Positions 1-7,975 are shown, counted from the stretch's first letter. The stretch: DNA of 25,372 nt from Spirochaetales bacterium (GCA_016930115.1 JAFGHN010000098.1:1-25372); one strand, 5' to 3'. Notes: a model not told the origin generated them from the letters alone. Program-made: numbers and translations.

Positions 1-72
1 GAACCGTTCACACCTGGCGTCTACTCTTACACACTATCAGAAACGGCGGTGATTGTAAAATCAGCCGATTGA
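1..72 (+). CDS. Possible C-terminal end of a protein entering from the left edge
   Basis: Frame 1 is open from the window edge to a TGA at 70-72 and reads 23 residues ending in SETAVIVKSAD. The hydrophobic beta-strand-like ending resembles the tail of a beta-rich domain, but 23 codons is too little for a family call. The other gene here, the TetR regulator, ends at 123 on the opposite strand, so the two would be convergent. Chance openness over 72 nt is quite possible. Confidence 0.2.
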   Translation, partial: EPFTPGVYSYTLSETAVIVKSAD

Positions 73-122
73 ACGCTGGAGATTCCGCATTTGCAGGGGA
101 CGGGCCGCCCGGGCCGGCTCTC

Positions 123-716
123 CTATGGACGTTGTATCATGCCGTAGGTGATAATACTGATCAGCTCTTCGGCGAGTTTTGGCTGGGCGCTCAGCCGCAT
201 TAATACATCATCGTTAGATTCGAGCCCCCGTGCAATACATGCAAGAAATATGGCAACAGCCTCGTTTGAAATATCCATCGGTACAAAGCCGAGTTTTCTT
301 CCCTCGTCGAGGAAAGAATAGGTGACCTCATTTTCCAGTTTCAGTTTCAGATTCTTGATTTCATCCATCAAATCGGGCATTTCATAGTAGAGCGTTCCCA
401 GAATCTCTCCGCTGTAGTCTCTTACGGTACGGAACTTATCAAGGACAATCTCATTGAGACGTTCCTGCCAGGGTCTGTCGGAAACGAGGATTTCCCGGTA
501 TCCCTCGATCTTGCTTTGCATCATTTCGCGGACTGACGCTTCGATAAGTCCGCGTTTATCGGTGAAATGATTATAAACGGTGACTTTCGAAACGCCCGCT
601 CGATTTGCGACATCGTCGATAGTGGTCTTCTTAAATCCCTGTTTTTTGAACAATTCTTCCGCAGCGCTCAGTATCTGATCGCGCTTTCGCTGTTTTCTTT
701 TGTCATAACCTGTCAT
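123..716 (-). CDS. TetR/AcrR-family transcriptional regulator
   Basis: A 197-residue protein with the usual TetR layout and length. A basic N-terminus is followed by a helix-turn-helix at about residues 31-54, containing TTIDDVANRAGVSKVTVYNHF and a DKRGL continuation. The remaining all-helical C-terminal part is the expected ligand-binding and dimer domain. Such proteins are usually repressors released by a small molecule, commonly a toxic compound or drug. The gene is divergent from an EmrB/QacA-type exporter starting at 842, the classic arrangement for local repression of an efflux pump. The ATG at 714-716 has a modest AGGTAG ribosome site. A TTGACA/TATTTT promoter (769-774 and 746-751 on the complement) lies upstream and overlaps the exporter promoter. 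The ligand is unknown. Family call is secure; the target is inferred from position. Confidence 0.93.
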   Translation of the reverse strand: MTGYDKRKQRKRDQILSAAEELFKKQGFKKTTIDDVANRAGVSKVTVYNHFTDKRGLIEASVREMMQSKIEGYREILVSDRPWQERLNEIVLDKFRTVRDYSGEILGTLYYEMPDLMDEIKNLKLKLENEVTYSFLDEGRKLGFVPMDISNEAVAIFLACIARGLESNDDVLMRLSAQPKLAEELISIITYGMIQRP

Positions 717-745
717 GCGTCTACCTAATTGAACTATTTTAACTA

Positions 746-774
746 AAAATATACAAAAAGTATTGACTTGTCAA
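746..774 (-). promoter_or_regulatory. Candidate promoter of the tetR-family gene
   Basis: On the minus strand there is a perfect TTGACA (769-774), a 17-nt spacer and TATTTT (746-751). Its -35 box overlaps the -35 box of the divergent exporter promoter inside the dyad TTGAC-TT-GTCAA (763-774). Predicted transcription start is near 739, giving a leader of about 23 nt. Confidence 0.5.
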
Positions 775-791
775 TGGTTTTGCGCTATTAA
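763..791 (+). promoter_or_regulatory. Candidate promoter of the MFS exporter gene
   Basis: TTGACT (763-768), a 17-nt spacer and TATTAA (786-791) face the exporter. Predicted start is near 798, just before the inverted repeat at 803-825. The -35 element shares the dyad 763-774 with the opposing promoter. Confidence 0.5.
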
Positions 792-802
792 TTGAGTATA
801 CT

Positions 803-825
803 ATTTGTACTGGAAAAGTACAAAT
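803..825. promoter_or_regulatory. Operator-like inverted repeat upstream of the exporter
   Basis: ATTTGTAC (803-810) and GTACAAAT (818-825) form a perfect 8-bp inverted repeat around a 7-nt spacer. It sits between the predicted start of transcription (about 798) and the ribosome site (829-835), where a repressor would block the exporter. The size fits a TetR dimer site. Assignment to the adjacent regulator is inference. Confidence 0.6.
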
Positions 826-841
826 TATAAAGGAGTTGAAT

Positions 842-2371
842 ATGTACGATGCAGTATCAAAACAAAAGGCGTATGAGCATCGCTGGTTGATCCTCCTGGT
901 AATCTCGCTTGGGGTGTTGGCGATCACCCTTGCGAGCTCGATGGTAAACATCGCGCTGCCGACCATCCAGCGCGAGCTGTCTGCGACGATGTCACAGCTA
1001 CAGTGGATTGTGAACGCATATCTGCTCCTGTTCGCCGGGCTTATGATCCTGATGGGAGCCGTTGCCGACAGGATCGGTCACAGATTGATGTTCGCCCTGG
1101 GTTTGACGGTTTTTGCCGGCGCCAACATAGGTTCAATGGCTGCCGCCTCGGCGACCGCGCTCATTATCTGGCGATGCGCGGCCGGGATCGGCGCCGCAAT
1201 GCTGTTGCCCACCACTCTGGCGATAGTGCGGACGATATTTGCCGATGAGGAGCGGGGCAAGGCTATCGGTATCTGGGCCGGTTTGAATTCGATTGGCATA
1301 GCCCTGGGGCCGATAATCGGCGGCGCGCTGGTAGACGGCTTCTCGTGGAACTCGGTGTTTTTCTTCAGCATACCCGTCGCGGCGGTCGCCATTTGTGCGG
1401 GAATTGTTCTGTTGCCGAAAGGCAGATCGCGAAATGACAGTCCCCTTGACGTGTTGGGCTCAATTCTTGCCACGGCGGCCATTACCGCACTCGTCTTTGG
1501 CCTTATTCGCGGAGGAGATAGAGGCTGGAGCGACGCCGGGGTGATCGCCGCGCTTGCCGGGGGAATCGCCGGTTCGGCAGTTTTTGTGATATGGGAATCC
1601 AGGTGTAAGAATCCGATCTTGAACCTCAGATTCTTCAAAAACAGGAACTTTTCCTCCGGAGTCGGCGCCGTTTTTATCATGTCTCTGGCACTTGTGGGCA
1701 TCTCGTTTACCCTCACGCTCCTCATGCAGTTTGTACGGGGTTATTCGGCGTTACAGACCGGGGTGAGGCTGCTGCCTTTTGCCGGGGGGATATTCATTGG
1801 TGCGGGGACCGCGGACAGTCTGGTAAAGCGGTTCGGGAGGAGGACCGTCATAACCACCGGGTTTGCCGGTACAGCATGCACGGCTTTCGGCATTGCTTTC
1901 TTCTCAGTCGGGACAGGTTACTGGATACTCGCGCTCGCTTACTTCTTTCTCGGTTTCTTCCTCGGCTATATCGCCGCACCGGCCACCGACGCCATCATGT
2001 CGGCCGCGCCGGAGGAACAGGCCGGGGTTGTTTCTTCGACGAATACCGTGGCACGTACCGTTGCCGGCGCGATCGGTGTGGCGCTGCTGGGGGCGATCTT
2101 GAGCAGCGTCTATACCTCGAGCTTTCTTGATAACCTCTCATCAGTGGGAGGATTGCCCGATGAACTGAGCAAAGTTGCGTCCGAGTCGGTGGGAGCGGCT
2201 GTCGTAATTGCAGAATCGCTCCCGGAAACGATGGGTGCGGCCCTCAAGCAACTTGCGCATGAGAGTTTTATGGACGGGTGGCGCGTGCTTGCCTTTATTT
2301 CGTGCGCGGTGAGCCTTCTCGGCGCCGGCATTTCCGCACGGTTCGTCACGCCGGTAGGCAAGAAAACCTGA
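842..2371 (+). CDS. MFS multidrug exporter, DHA2 (EmrB/QacA-type, 14 TM)
   Basis: A 509-residue, highly hydrophobic protein of the length typical of 14-helix drug:proton antiporters. It has the N-terminal WIVNAYLL segment (about 55-62), motif A as GAVADRIGHR (72-81) and antiporter motif C as GIALGPIIGG (152-161). These features mark proton-driven export of toxic compounds across the inner membrane. The ATG at 842 is preferred over the in-frame TTG at 836 because AAAGGAG (829-835) sits 6 nt before it. No EmrA-type adaptor or outer-membrane channel gene is adjacent, so it may act alone or with a distant partner. Regulation is probably by the divergent TetR gene through the dyad at 803-825. Substrate unknown. 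Confidence 0.93.
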   Translation: MYDAVSKQKAYEHRWLILLVISLGVLAITLASSMVNIALPTIQRELSATMSQLQWIVNAYLLLFAGLMILMGAVADRIGHRLMFALGLTVFAGANIGSMAAASATALIIWRCAAGIGAAMLLPTTLAIVRTIFADEERGKAIGIWAGLNSIGIALGPIIGGALVDGFSWNSVFFFSIPVAAVAICAGIVLLPKGRSRNDSPLDVLGSILATAAITALVFGLIRGGDRGWSDAGVIAALAGGIAGSAVFVIWESRCKNPILNLRFFKNRNFSSGVGAVFIMSLALVGISFTLTLLMQFVRGYSALQTGVRLLPFAGGIFIGAGTADSLVKRFGRRTVITTGFAGTACTAFGIAFFSVGTGYWILALAYFFLGFFLGYIAAPATDAIMSAAPEEQAGVVSSTNTVARTVAGAIGVALLGAILSSVYTSSFLDNLSSVGGLPDELSKVASESVGAAVVIAESLPETMGAALKQLAHESFMDGWRVLAFISCAVSLLGAGISARFVTPVGKKT

Positions 2372-2384
2372 TCAGGGCGATGAG

Positions 2385-2437
2385 GGCCGCCGCCGCGTGG
2401 AACCACGGGTAGTCACTGTGCCCGCCGGGCGGCGGCC
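2385..2437. terminator. GC-rich stem-loop after the MFS gene
   Basis: GGCCGCCGCC (2385-2394) pairs perfectly with GGCGGCGGCC (2428-2437). Between them is a second dyad, CGTGG-AA-CCACG (2396-2407). The structure starts 13 nt after the exporter stop codon. There is no following U-run, so it is not a classical intrinsic terminator; it may stop transcription with Rho or stabilise the 3' end. Confidence 0.45.
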
Positions 2438-2493
2438 AGCGGTACAGGGGCAGTTTCTCTTTCGACGTGTGTTATACAGAGGAGGAGCAGGAA

Positions 2494-3606
2494 ATGAATG
2501 CGATACACAAGAGGCGCCGGCAACACTGGACGCAGCCGGCCAGCGGTGCGACATCCGGCGGCCGGATAAATACGGCGCTGGTCATTTCCGGCGGGGGCGC
2601 AAAGGGGGCGTTCGCGGTTGGAGTAATCAAGCGGATCTACGAACGGTACCGGGACAGCGGCTGGTTTTCAATTGTTGGCGGGTCATCAACAGGCGCCCTC
2701 ATCGCTTCCGCCGCGGCCGTTCTCGGCGGCCCCGATCGGCTCGCCCGGGAAGCGCTCGAAACCCTCGTGGAATGTTACACCGAACGCAGAACGTCGGATA
2801 TACTCAGGAGAAACGGCATACTCGGATATCTGCACAGGCCAAACTACCTGAATGGTTCAGCGCCCCTCAGGAAGCTTCTCTACGAAAAAATGCGGCAGGA
2901 GTGGTTCGATTGGCTCCAGTCTGATTCCGCGCCGGCGTGTTACGTGGTGTACACCGATTTCTGCAGCGGCGAGAAAATCGCCGTATCCCCAAGGGATCCC
3001 GGGGTGGACCGGGAGCGGTTCATCGAAGCAACCCTCGCCTCGGCGAGCGTTCCGATACTCATGGAGCCGACGTTCATCGACGGAAAGGTATGCTACGACG
3101 GCGGGGTGCGGGATGTCCTGCCGATGGAGAGAGCCATCGAGCTCGGGGCAGAAAGAATAGTCCCGATTCTTCTTGATCCAGAAAAAATGGAACACGCCGA
3201 AACGGACCTTCGCAGCATGAAGGATGTCGCGTTCAGGACGGTGATGATCTGCATGGACGAGATCGTTCGCAACGACTACCTCCAGGCGGCATATTTGCAG
3301 AAGGCCGCTGCCTTTAGAAAAGCGCTCGTTTCAAAACTGGGATATTCAAAACGGAAACGGAGAACGATCGCCGAGTTGTGCGACAGACCTGAGTTCTCCG
3401 AATTGTTCGGAAGCAAGACCCGGGTAATTGACATCCTGGAAGGCGTCCGGCCGGATCGGCTTATGACGTACGATATGCTGACATTTGAGCCCGAGTTGAT
3501 GCGTCAGTGGCTTCAGTGGGGAGAGGCAAAAGCCGATACGGTCTTCACCGCGGATCCCTTCCGGCGTTATTCCAATCCTGAAAACCTGGGATATTCATCG
3601 GTATAG
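2494..3606 (+). CDS. Patatin-like phospholipase
   Basis: A 370-residue cytoplasmic-looking protein with the complete patatin signature. The oxyanion loop GGGAKG is at 33-38, the nucleophile elbow GSSTG at 63-67 (Ser65), and the catalytic Asp of the DGG motif is Asp202 in YDGGVRD. Patatin-family enzymes hydrolyse acyl esters of membrane lipids with this Ser-Asp dyad. No signal peptide is visible; a basic, disordered leader of about 25 residues precedes the first strand. The ATG at 2494 follows a strong GGAGGAG (2481-2487); a GTG at 2467 is in frame but lies upstream of that site. Its last 40 nt overlap the end of the opposite-strand DUF4389 gene. The physiological lipid substrate cannot be told. 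Confidence 0.9.
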   Translation: MNAIHKRRRQHWTQPASGATSGGRINTALVISGGGAKGAFAVGVIKRIYERYRDSGWFSIVGGSSTGALIASAAAVLGGPDRLAREALETLVECYTERRTSDILRRNGILGYLHRPNYLNGSAPLRKLLYEKMRQEWFDWLQSDSAPACYVVYTDFCSGEKIAVSPRDPGVDRERFIEATLASASVPILMEPTFIDGKVCYDGGVRDVLPMERAIELGAERIVPILLDPEKMEHAETDLRSMKDVAFRTVMICMDEIVRNDYLQAAYLQKAAAFRKALVSKLGYSKRKRRTIAELCDRPEFSELFGSKTRVIDILEGVRPDRLMTYDMLTFEPELMRQWLQWGEAKADTVFTADPFRRYSNPENLGYSSV

Positions 3607-4151
3607 AACCCCATATAGAGATTGACCCGGGTGTTCCAGCGAATTGTTCCAACGTTGAAGGCATGCCAGTTTGCCGGATACTTCCCCGTAAAGAGCACCG
3701 CCCAGAAAGCAAGGAACACCAATACGCCGGTGGCGATTCCCCTGAATCCAAGGGCGAACCCATGAGGGATCATGACGTAGATGATACCGAATATCGCACG
3801 TACAAGCACCAGCAGCCTGCTTACCTTCTCAGGTCGCTCGATCTCAAGCTTCGCTTTATCGCTGGTACCGTTGACCCCGATGGCCGGGTAACCGTCCACA
3901 AGGTTTTCTAGCGATGCGGTGAGACGGAGGTACCAATTCTGCACCTTTAACTGGAATGAGAATATTCCCTGCGGGAACCGGCCGGTAAAAAGCACGATCC
4001 AGAAAGTTGCAAATGAAAGTATGCCGGACCAAATCAAGACAAAGAAGAGCACAATCATGTGCGGAATTCCGATGTAAAGCCAACCCAATAAAGTCCGCAG
4101 CAACAGTTCGGCTCTTGAATACTTGTCCTGCCGTACGATTGTCAGTTTCAT
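3567..4151 (-). CDS. Duplicated DUF4389 membrane protein
   Basis: A 194-residue protein made of two related halves. Each half has a hydrophobic stretch (about 16-55 and 113-155) ending in a matching block, LFTGRFP at 54-60 and LFTGKYP at 153-159. This is followed by a Trp-containing amphipathic segment (WYLRL, RWNTRVNLY). The pattern is that of DUF4389, a family of membrane proteins without known function. The start ATG (4149-4151) has a clear GGAGGAGAT site. It is convergent with the patatin gene and the two coding regions share 3567-3606, so the transcripts would be antisense at their 3' ends. Function unknown; the internal duplication is seen directly. Confidence 0.8.
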   Translation of the reverse strand: MKLTIVRQDKYSRAELLLRTLLGWLYIGIPHMIVLFFVLIWSGILSFATFWIVLFTGRFPQGIFSFQLKVQNWYLRLTASLENLVDGYPAIGVNGTSDKAKLEIERPEKVSRLLVLVRAIFGIIYVMIPHGFALGFRGIATGVLVFLAFWAVLFTGKYPANWHAFNVGTIRWNTRVNLYMGFYTDEYPRFSGLE

Positions 4152-4355
4152 ATCTCCTCCACGTTCGAATAATCTGCGATCCGCAGTCGATGTGAATTCT
4201 AAGCCACGGGATACTGAATATCAAGTCGCTGAAATGCTTTCAGACTCATCGAAAGAAGTAATGAGCATATTCTCATTTAGATCGATTATGAGTACATTAT
4301 AAATGGATAGAGTGTATCGAATGCTGTCCAAATTCGTCAGTTGAGGAGGAAAAGA

Positions 4356-4568
4356 ATGCCGAGAGGAGACGGTACGGGACCGGCGGGGCAAGGCCCGGGA
4401 ACAGGCAGAGGTAGAGGCAGAGGCCAGGGGGGACAAGGAGGACAAGGCCGGGCCGGTGGAACTTGTGTATGCCCCAAATGCGGCGCCAGAGCCCCACACG
4501 ATACCGGAACGCCCTGCTCCCGCACGAAGTGCCCTGAGTGCGGCGCCGAAATGATACGCGGAGAATAA
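4356..4568 (+). CDS. Small Gly-rich N-terminus plus zinc-ribbon protein
   Basis: A 70-residue protein starting MPRGDGTGPAGQGPGTGRGRG, a head typical of small DUF5320-like bacterial and archaeal proteins of unknown role. Residues 11-36 are almost only Gly, Arg and Gln and should be disordered. The C-terminal half carries CPKC (39-42), Cys54 and CPEC (59-62), with a further Cys37. That is enough for one zinc ribbon or a small metal site. The ATG at 4356 is chosen because GAGGAGG (4343-4349) lies 6 nt upstream. It is followed by the PRC-barrel gene, which has its own promoter-like element. A nucleic-acid or protein-binding role is possible but not shown. Confidence 0.75.
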   Translation: MPRGDGTGPAGQGPGTGRGRGRGQGGQGGQGRAGGTCVCPKCGARAPHDTGTPCSRTKCPECGAEMIRGE

Positions 4569-4608
4569 AGATCGCCGGCCCAGGGGCCTGCGTTGCTGCA
4601 GGTGTATG

Positions 4609-4636
4609 TTGCGTTTGGCGCTGAACTCGGTATAAT
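4609..4636 (+). promoter_or_regulatory. Candidate promoter of the PRC-barrel gene
   Basis: TTGCGT (4609-4614), a 16-nt spacer and a perfect TATAAT (4631-4636) lie between the zinc-ribbon gene and the PRC-barrel gene. The predicted start near 4643 leaves room for the ribosome site at 4654-4661. Confidence 0.5.
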
Positions 4637-4667
4637 TCGAACAATAACCTGGCGGAGGAGGATCATT

Positions 4668-5351
4668 ATGCAGTGGTTTGCAACCAAACTCATCGGGAGC
4701 AAAGTTGAAGCCCTTGACGGGGAGATAGGAGAAATATCGGATCTGTATTTTGATGATGAACGGTGGGTCATACGGTATCTGATCTGCCGCGCCGGCGACT
4801 GGACATCGGCTAAATGGGTGCTCATATCGCCGCTGTCAATAACAAGCGTGGATGAAGAACAATCAATGGTTTCGGTCAACCTCACCCGGCAGGCGGTCGC
4901 CCAAAGCCCTGACGCTTCGCTGAAACAGCCGGTCTCAAGACGCTTCGAGATTGAGTACTCCAAGTATTACGAGATACCCATCTACTGGGCCGGTAGCGGA
5001 CTCTGGGGCGGCGCCATGAATCCCGCGGTATTTGCAAAAAGCGTTCTCCCGCCTGAGGAAGAAAAGAAAGCGCTGCAGGGAAATAACGACGAATCACACC
5101 TGCGCAGCGTGAACGAGGTTGCGGGATACCGGGTGAAAGCGGAGGACGGCTCTATCGGCCACATAGAAGACTTTCTCATCGACAGCGAAACCTGGGCGAT
5201 ACACCACGTAGCTGTCGATACGAGAAAATGGTTGCGCGGCAAGATCGTAACAATCGCCCCCGCGAGAATAGATGATATCGTCTGGACGGAGTCGACCGTT
5301 TATATCCGCATGACAAAAGAAGCGATACAGGAATCCCCTGAGTTGAATTAA
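4668..5351 (+). CDS. Double PRC-barrel domain protein
   Basis: A 227-residue soluble protein with two PRC-barrel units, about 1-82 and 140-227. Each shows the family pattern: a small strand, a Gly, then DLYFDDERWVIRYL (about 25-38) or the matching DFLIDSETWAIHHVAV in the second half. PRC barrels were first described in photosynthetic reaction centre H subunits and the ribosome maturation factor RimM. Stand-alone versions occur in stress-linked proteins of uncertain role. The ATG at 4668 follows GGAGGAGG (4654-4661); a TTG at 4593 in frame is upstream of the likely promoter and is rejected. It lies next to the zinc-ribbon and S2P genes in the same direction. Domain call is firm, function open. 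Confidence 0.85.
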   Translation: MQWFATKLIGSKVEALDGEIGEISDLYFDDERWVIRYLICRAGDWTSAKWVLISPLSITSVDEEQSMVSVNLTRQAVAQSPDASLKQPVSRRFEIEYSKYYEIPIYWAGSGLWGGAMNPAVFAKSVLPPEEEKKALQGNNDESHLRSVNEVAGYRVKAEDGSIGHIEDFLIDSETWAIHHVAVDTRKWLRGKIVTIAPARIDDIVWTESTVYIRMTKEAIQESPELN

Positions 5352-5589
5352 GGTCCTTTCCTGCTCGGTCCTGAAAATTGTGTGCGCGCACGATGACGGT
5401 CCGTTGAGCGCGAAATTCATTACTTCAAAAGACAGGGGCCGATCTTGTAGAAACCGGCAACAGGGAGTTTCAGTAGGGCAGATCGAAGAACCCACCTTTT
5501 GATGGCGCTTCTTGACCTTAGTCTCGTACACAATGGTGGTTTTTCGTATCTGGCGATGTCATAGCGACAGTTTTTCGAGGTGGCCAATA

Positions 5590-6753
5590 ATGAACGGAAG
5601 CGGAATAACCTTGTTCAGGCTTTTCGGCTTTGAAGTGAAAATGAATATAACCTGGCTTGTCCTTGCGTTCCTTATAGCATGGTCACTGGCCAGCGGAATC
5701 TTTCCGTCGGATTATCAGGGTTTGAGGCAGGCAACCTACTGGATCATGGGCGTGATCTGCACCGTTGGTATATTTCTTTCAATAGTTGTTCATGAGTTTT
5801 CACATTCCATGATTGCCAGGAGATTTGCCATACCGATCCGGAGTATCACCCTCATGATATTCGGGGGCGTAGCTGAAATGGATGAGGAGCCACCCAACCC
5901 GCGAGCCGAGTTCTACATGTCGATAGCAGGCCCACTCTCGAGTTTCTTTTTGGGCTGTGTCTTTTTCCTCCTTTTTTATGTCTCACGACGTGCCGTCTGG
6001 CCACCGGCCGTGACGGGGGTAGTCAGATATCTGCGGGACATCAACTTCATCATCGCGGTTTTCAACCTGGTGCCCGCCTTCCCCCTTGATGGAGGGCGGA
6101 TCCTCCGGTCGGCCTTGTGGAGGTGGCGGGGCGATCTGAAATGGGCAACCCGGATTTCATCGGCAATCGGCTCGGGATTCGGGATTTTGCTTATCGTTTT
6201 CGGTATGTTTACTCTCTTCCGCGGAGCGTGGATAAACGGACTGTGGTGGATCCTTATCGGGTTTTTTGTAAGGAACGCCTCTCGAAGCTCCTATCAGAGA
6301 ACGCTGATATTCGAGACATTAAAAGGCGAGCCGGTTGCCCGGTTTATGAAGAGCGAAGTCGTCAGCGTAGACCCGGACATCGCGATAGAACGCCTGGTGG
6401 AAGATTACGTCTATAAATACCACTACAAGATGCTCCCGGTTGCCCGCGGCCGTGAGCTCATGGGGTGTGTGACCACACGGGATATAAAGAAAGTTCCCCG
6501 GGAAGAGTGGGGCGATCACACCGTTCGTGAAATTTATGAGAAATGCAACGGGAACAACAGCATAGGCGCGCAGGAAGATGCCACTGAAGCGCTTCAAAGG
6601 ATGAACAAGACCGGCAACAGCAGATTACTTGTTACTGAAAACGGTGATCTTGCAGGTATACTGTCATTGAAGGACCTGTTGAAGTTCCTCTCGCTGAAAC
6701 TCGACCTGGAGGGCGGGGGAAGGCTGGGTTTCTCCATAACCCGTCATGACTGA
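5590..6753 (+). CDS. Site-2-type (M50) intramembrane zinc metalloprotease with CBS pair
   Basis: A 387-residue protein with about six membrane helices followed by a soluble tail. The zinc site is HEFSH at 68-72, inside a membrane segment. The third ligand is in NLVPAFPLDGG (159-169, Asp167), and the conserved FGGVAEM loop lies between them. Two CBS motifs follow (about 253-305 and 320-370), which often sense adenine nucleotides. This is the Rip3/SpoIVFB-like branch of site-2 proteases, which cut membrane-bound regulators or anti-sigma factors within the bilayer. The ATG at 5590 follows GAGGTGG; an in-frame upstream extension to 5512 is less likely. No obvious anti-sigma substrate is encoded nearby. 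It ends 6 nt before the convergent acetyltransferase. Confidence 0.93.
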   Translation: MNGSGITLFRLFGFEVKMNITWLVLAFLIAWSLASGIFPSDYQGLRQATYWIMGVICTVGIFLSIVVHEFSHSMIARRFAIPIRSITLMIFGGVAEMDEEPPNPRAEFYMSIAGPLSSFFLGCVFFLLFYVSRRAVWPPAVTGVVRYLRDINFIIAVFNLVPAFPLDGGRILRSALWRWRGDLKWATRISSAIGSGFGILLIVFGMFTLFRGAWINGLWWILIGFFVRNASRSSYQRTLIFETLKGEPVARFMKSEVVSVDPDIAIERLVEDYVYKYHYKMLPVARGRELMGCVTTRDIKKVPREEWGDHTVREIYEKCNGNNSIGAQEDATEALQRMNKTGNSRLLVTENGDLAGILSLKDLLKFLSLKLDLEGGGRLGFSITRHD

Positions 6754-6759
6754 ATGATG

Positions 6760-7968
6760 CTAAAAATGGTCCGGGCAGAACGGGCGGTAAGCAGTTTGCA
6801 TCACCCTGTCCCAAACGGCCGTCGCCCCGGGTTCGAGCACATCCAGCAATCCTATCCTTTGGGCGGTTGACGCTTTCAGATAACCAAAAGCCAGTGATGC
6901 CAAAGTGCCTACCGGTATCGAAACCTGGGGAGATTTCCGGCTGCGTTTGACGGTTGCCGTACCGCCGGACACCTCCAATTCCCAGCGTCCATGGTTCCAT
7001 GTGCAGAGCTCATCGGTGATCTCGAAAATTAGCCGGCCTTCTTCCGCATAGCCGCGTTGTGACAAGGCTCGATCCACGTCCACAAGCCGCGCCATAAGGG
7101 CCGCGGTTGAACTCTCGGACTCCATCGTCGCCAGAGGCAACGGATCCTTCAATAGATAAAGCAGGGGATCATCTTGCGACACGCTGGGCAAGAAGACGGT
7201 ATCAACGAGATCCAGAGCTGCTATATACCGCCATACAGCGTGAAACGCCACCATGTCGAGATACACAACTTCTTTGACGGTCACCCGGTGGTCATGGTGG
7301 AAGAGCCCGCCCCTAACCGGTTCCATATCGTAGATAAGGTATCCCTTGGGTGTGTCTCCCTCTTTGTAGAGCACCTTTCCCGCGAGCGGTCCCGCTTCCT
7401 GGGGATTCAAGGTGATCTTTCGCCACCGGTCCTGCGGGCGGAGCAGGTATCCGGTCCGATCGACGGCAAACCGGTGATAGAGTTCCGCGATCACACCGGC
7501 GTCCGGTTCGGTAATCTCGGTGAAGGAGCCCGCAGCGGGTGCCTGTCTGTCAAACTGCAAGTAGCGTTGCTCTATGCGGTAGTTCTGTTGCATCGTGACA
7601 AGTTCGTACCCGTAACGTCTGTAGATGGCTACCCGTGACGGCCACAAGACGGCAATCGACTGGTCACCGGCTTCGTGCATCTTGAGGAAATGGTGAGCGA
7701 CGGTTTTGCCCAAGTACCCCTTCCGCCTGTGCATGGGAAGTGTGCCGACATCTGCAATACCGGCGACCGGCGTGGTTTTCCCGTTGAAGTAGAGGGTAAA
7801 CGGCAACGAACGGTAGGTGGTTACCATTTTCCCGTTTTCGAAAACACAGAGGGTCTGCTCGGGATGCTCCGGGCTTACCATGCCGCCGGGAATCCCCAGC
7901 CCGGTTGCCGACACGTGAGCAAACTCGGCCATTTCATCCGGCGTTGCCGGCCTGATTTCAACGTTCAT
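6760..7968 (-). CDS. Eis-type GNAT N-acetyltransferase
   Basis: A 402-residue protein with the three-part Eis layout: an N-terminal GNAT domain, a second GNAT-like domain and a C-terminal SCP2-like domain. The acetyl-CoA loop is RRKGYLG at 81-87. Tyr121 in YRRYGYELV aligns by eye with the catalytic acid Tyr126 of the Mycobacterium tuberculosis enzyme. The chain ends in Phe, matching that enzyme's C-terminal carboxylate base (Phe402). Eis proteins acetylate amines of aminoglycosides and other polyamines, and orthologues outside mycobacteria have varied substrates. The start at 7968 has a GGAGGG site. It is divergent from the iron-sulfur gene at 8054 and convergent with the S2P gene. Substrate cannot be predicted. 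Confidence 0.88.
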   Translation of the reverse strand: MNVEIRPATPDEMAEFAHVSATGLGIPGGMVSPEHPEQTLCVFENGKMVTTYRSLPFTLYFNGKTTPVAGIADVGTLPMHRRKGYLGKTVAHHFLKMHEAGDQSIAVLWPSRVAIYRRYGYELVTMQQNYRIEQRYLQFDRQAPAAGSFTEITEPDAGVIAELYHRFAVDRTGYLLRPQDRWRKITLNPQEAGPLAGKVLYKEGDTPKGYLIYDMEPVRGGLFHHDHRVTVKEVVYLDMVAFHAVWRYIAALDLVDTVFLPSVSQDDPLLYLLKDPLPLATMESESSTAALMARLVDVDRALSQRGYAEEGRLIFEITDELCTWNHGRWELEVSGGTATVKRSRKSPQVSIPVGTLASLAFGYLKASTAQRIGLLDVLEPGATAVWDRVMQTAYRPFCPDHF

Positions 7969-7975
7969 TGTTACA

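Noticed and set aside
1078..1725. 215-codon open frame on the minus strand inside the MFS exporter gene
   Set aside because: Antisense shadow of a high-GC conserved gene, with no ribosome site or motif.
2397..2924. 175-codon frame over the start of the patatin gene
   Set aside because: Arg-rich translation without motifs, overlapping the real gene in another frame.
4229..4276. Short dyads CTGAAA-TGC-TTTCAG (4229-4243) and ATGAG-CATATT-CTCAT (4261-4276) upstream of the zinc-ribbon gene
   Set aside because: Short stems in an AT-rich gap without a good promoter nearby; chance cannot be excluded.
5382..5391. GTGCGCGCAC palindrome in the 238-nt gap before the S2P gene
   Set aside because: A 10-bp alternating GC palindrome is common in high-GC DNA, and it has no promoter context.
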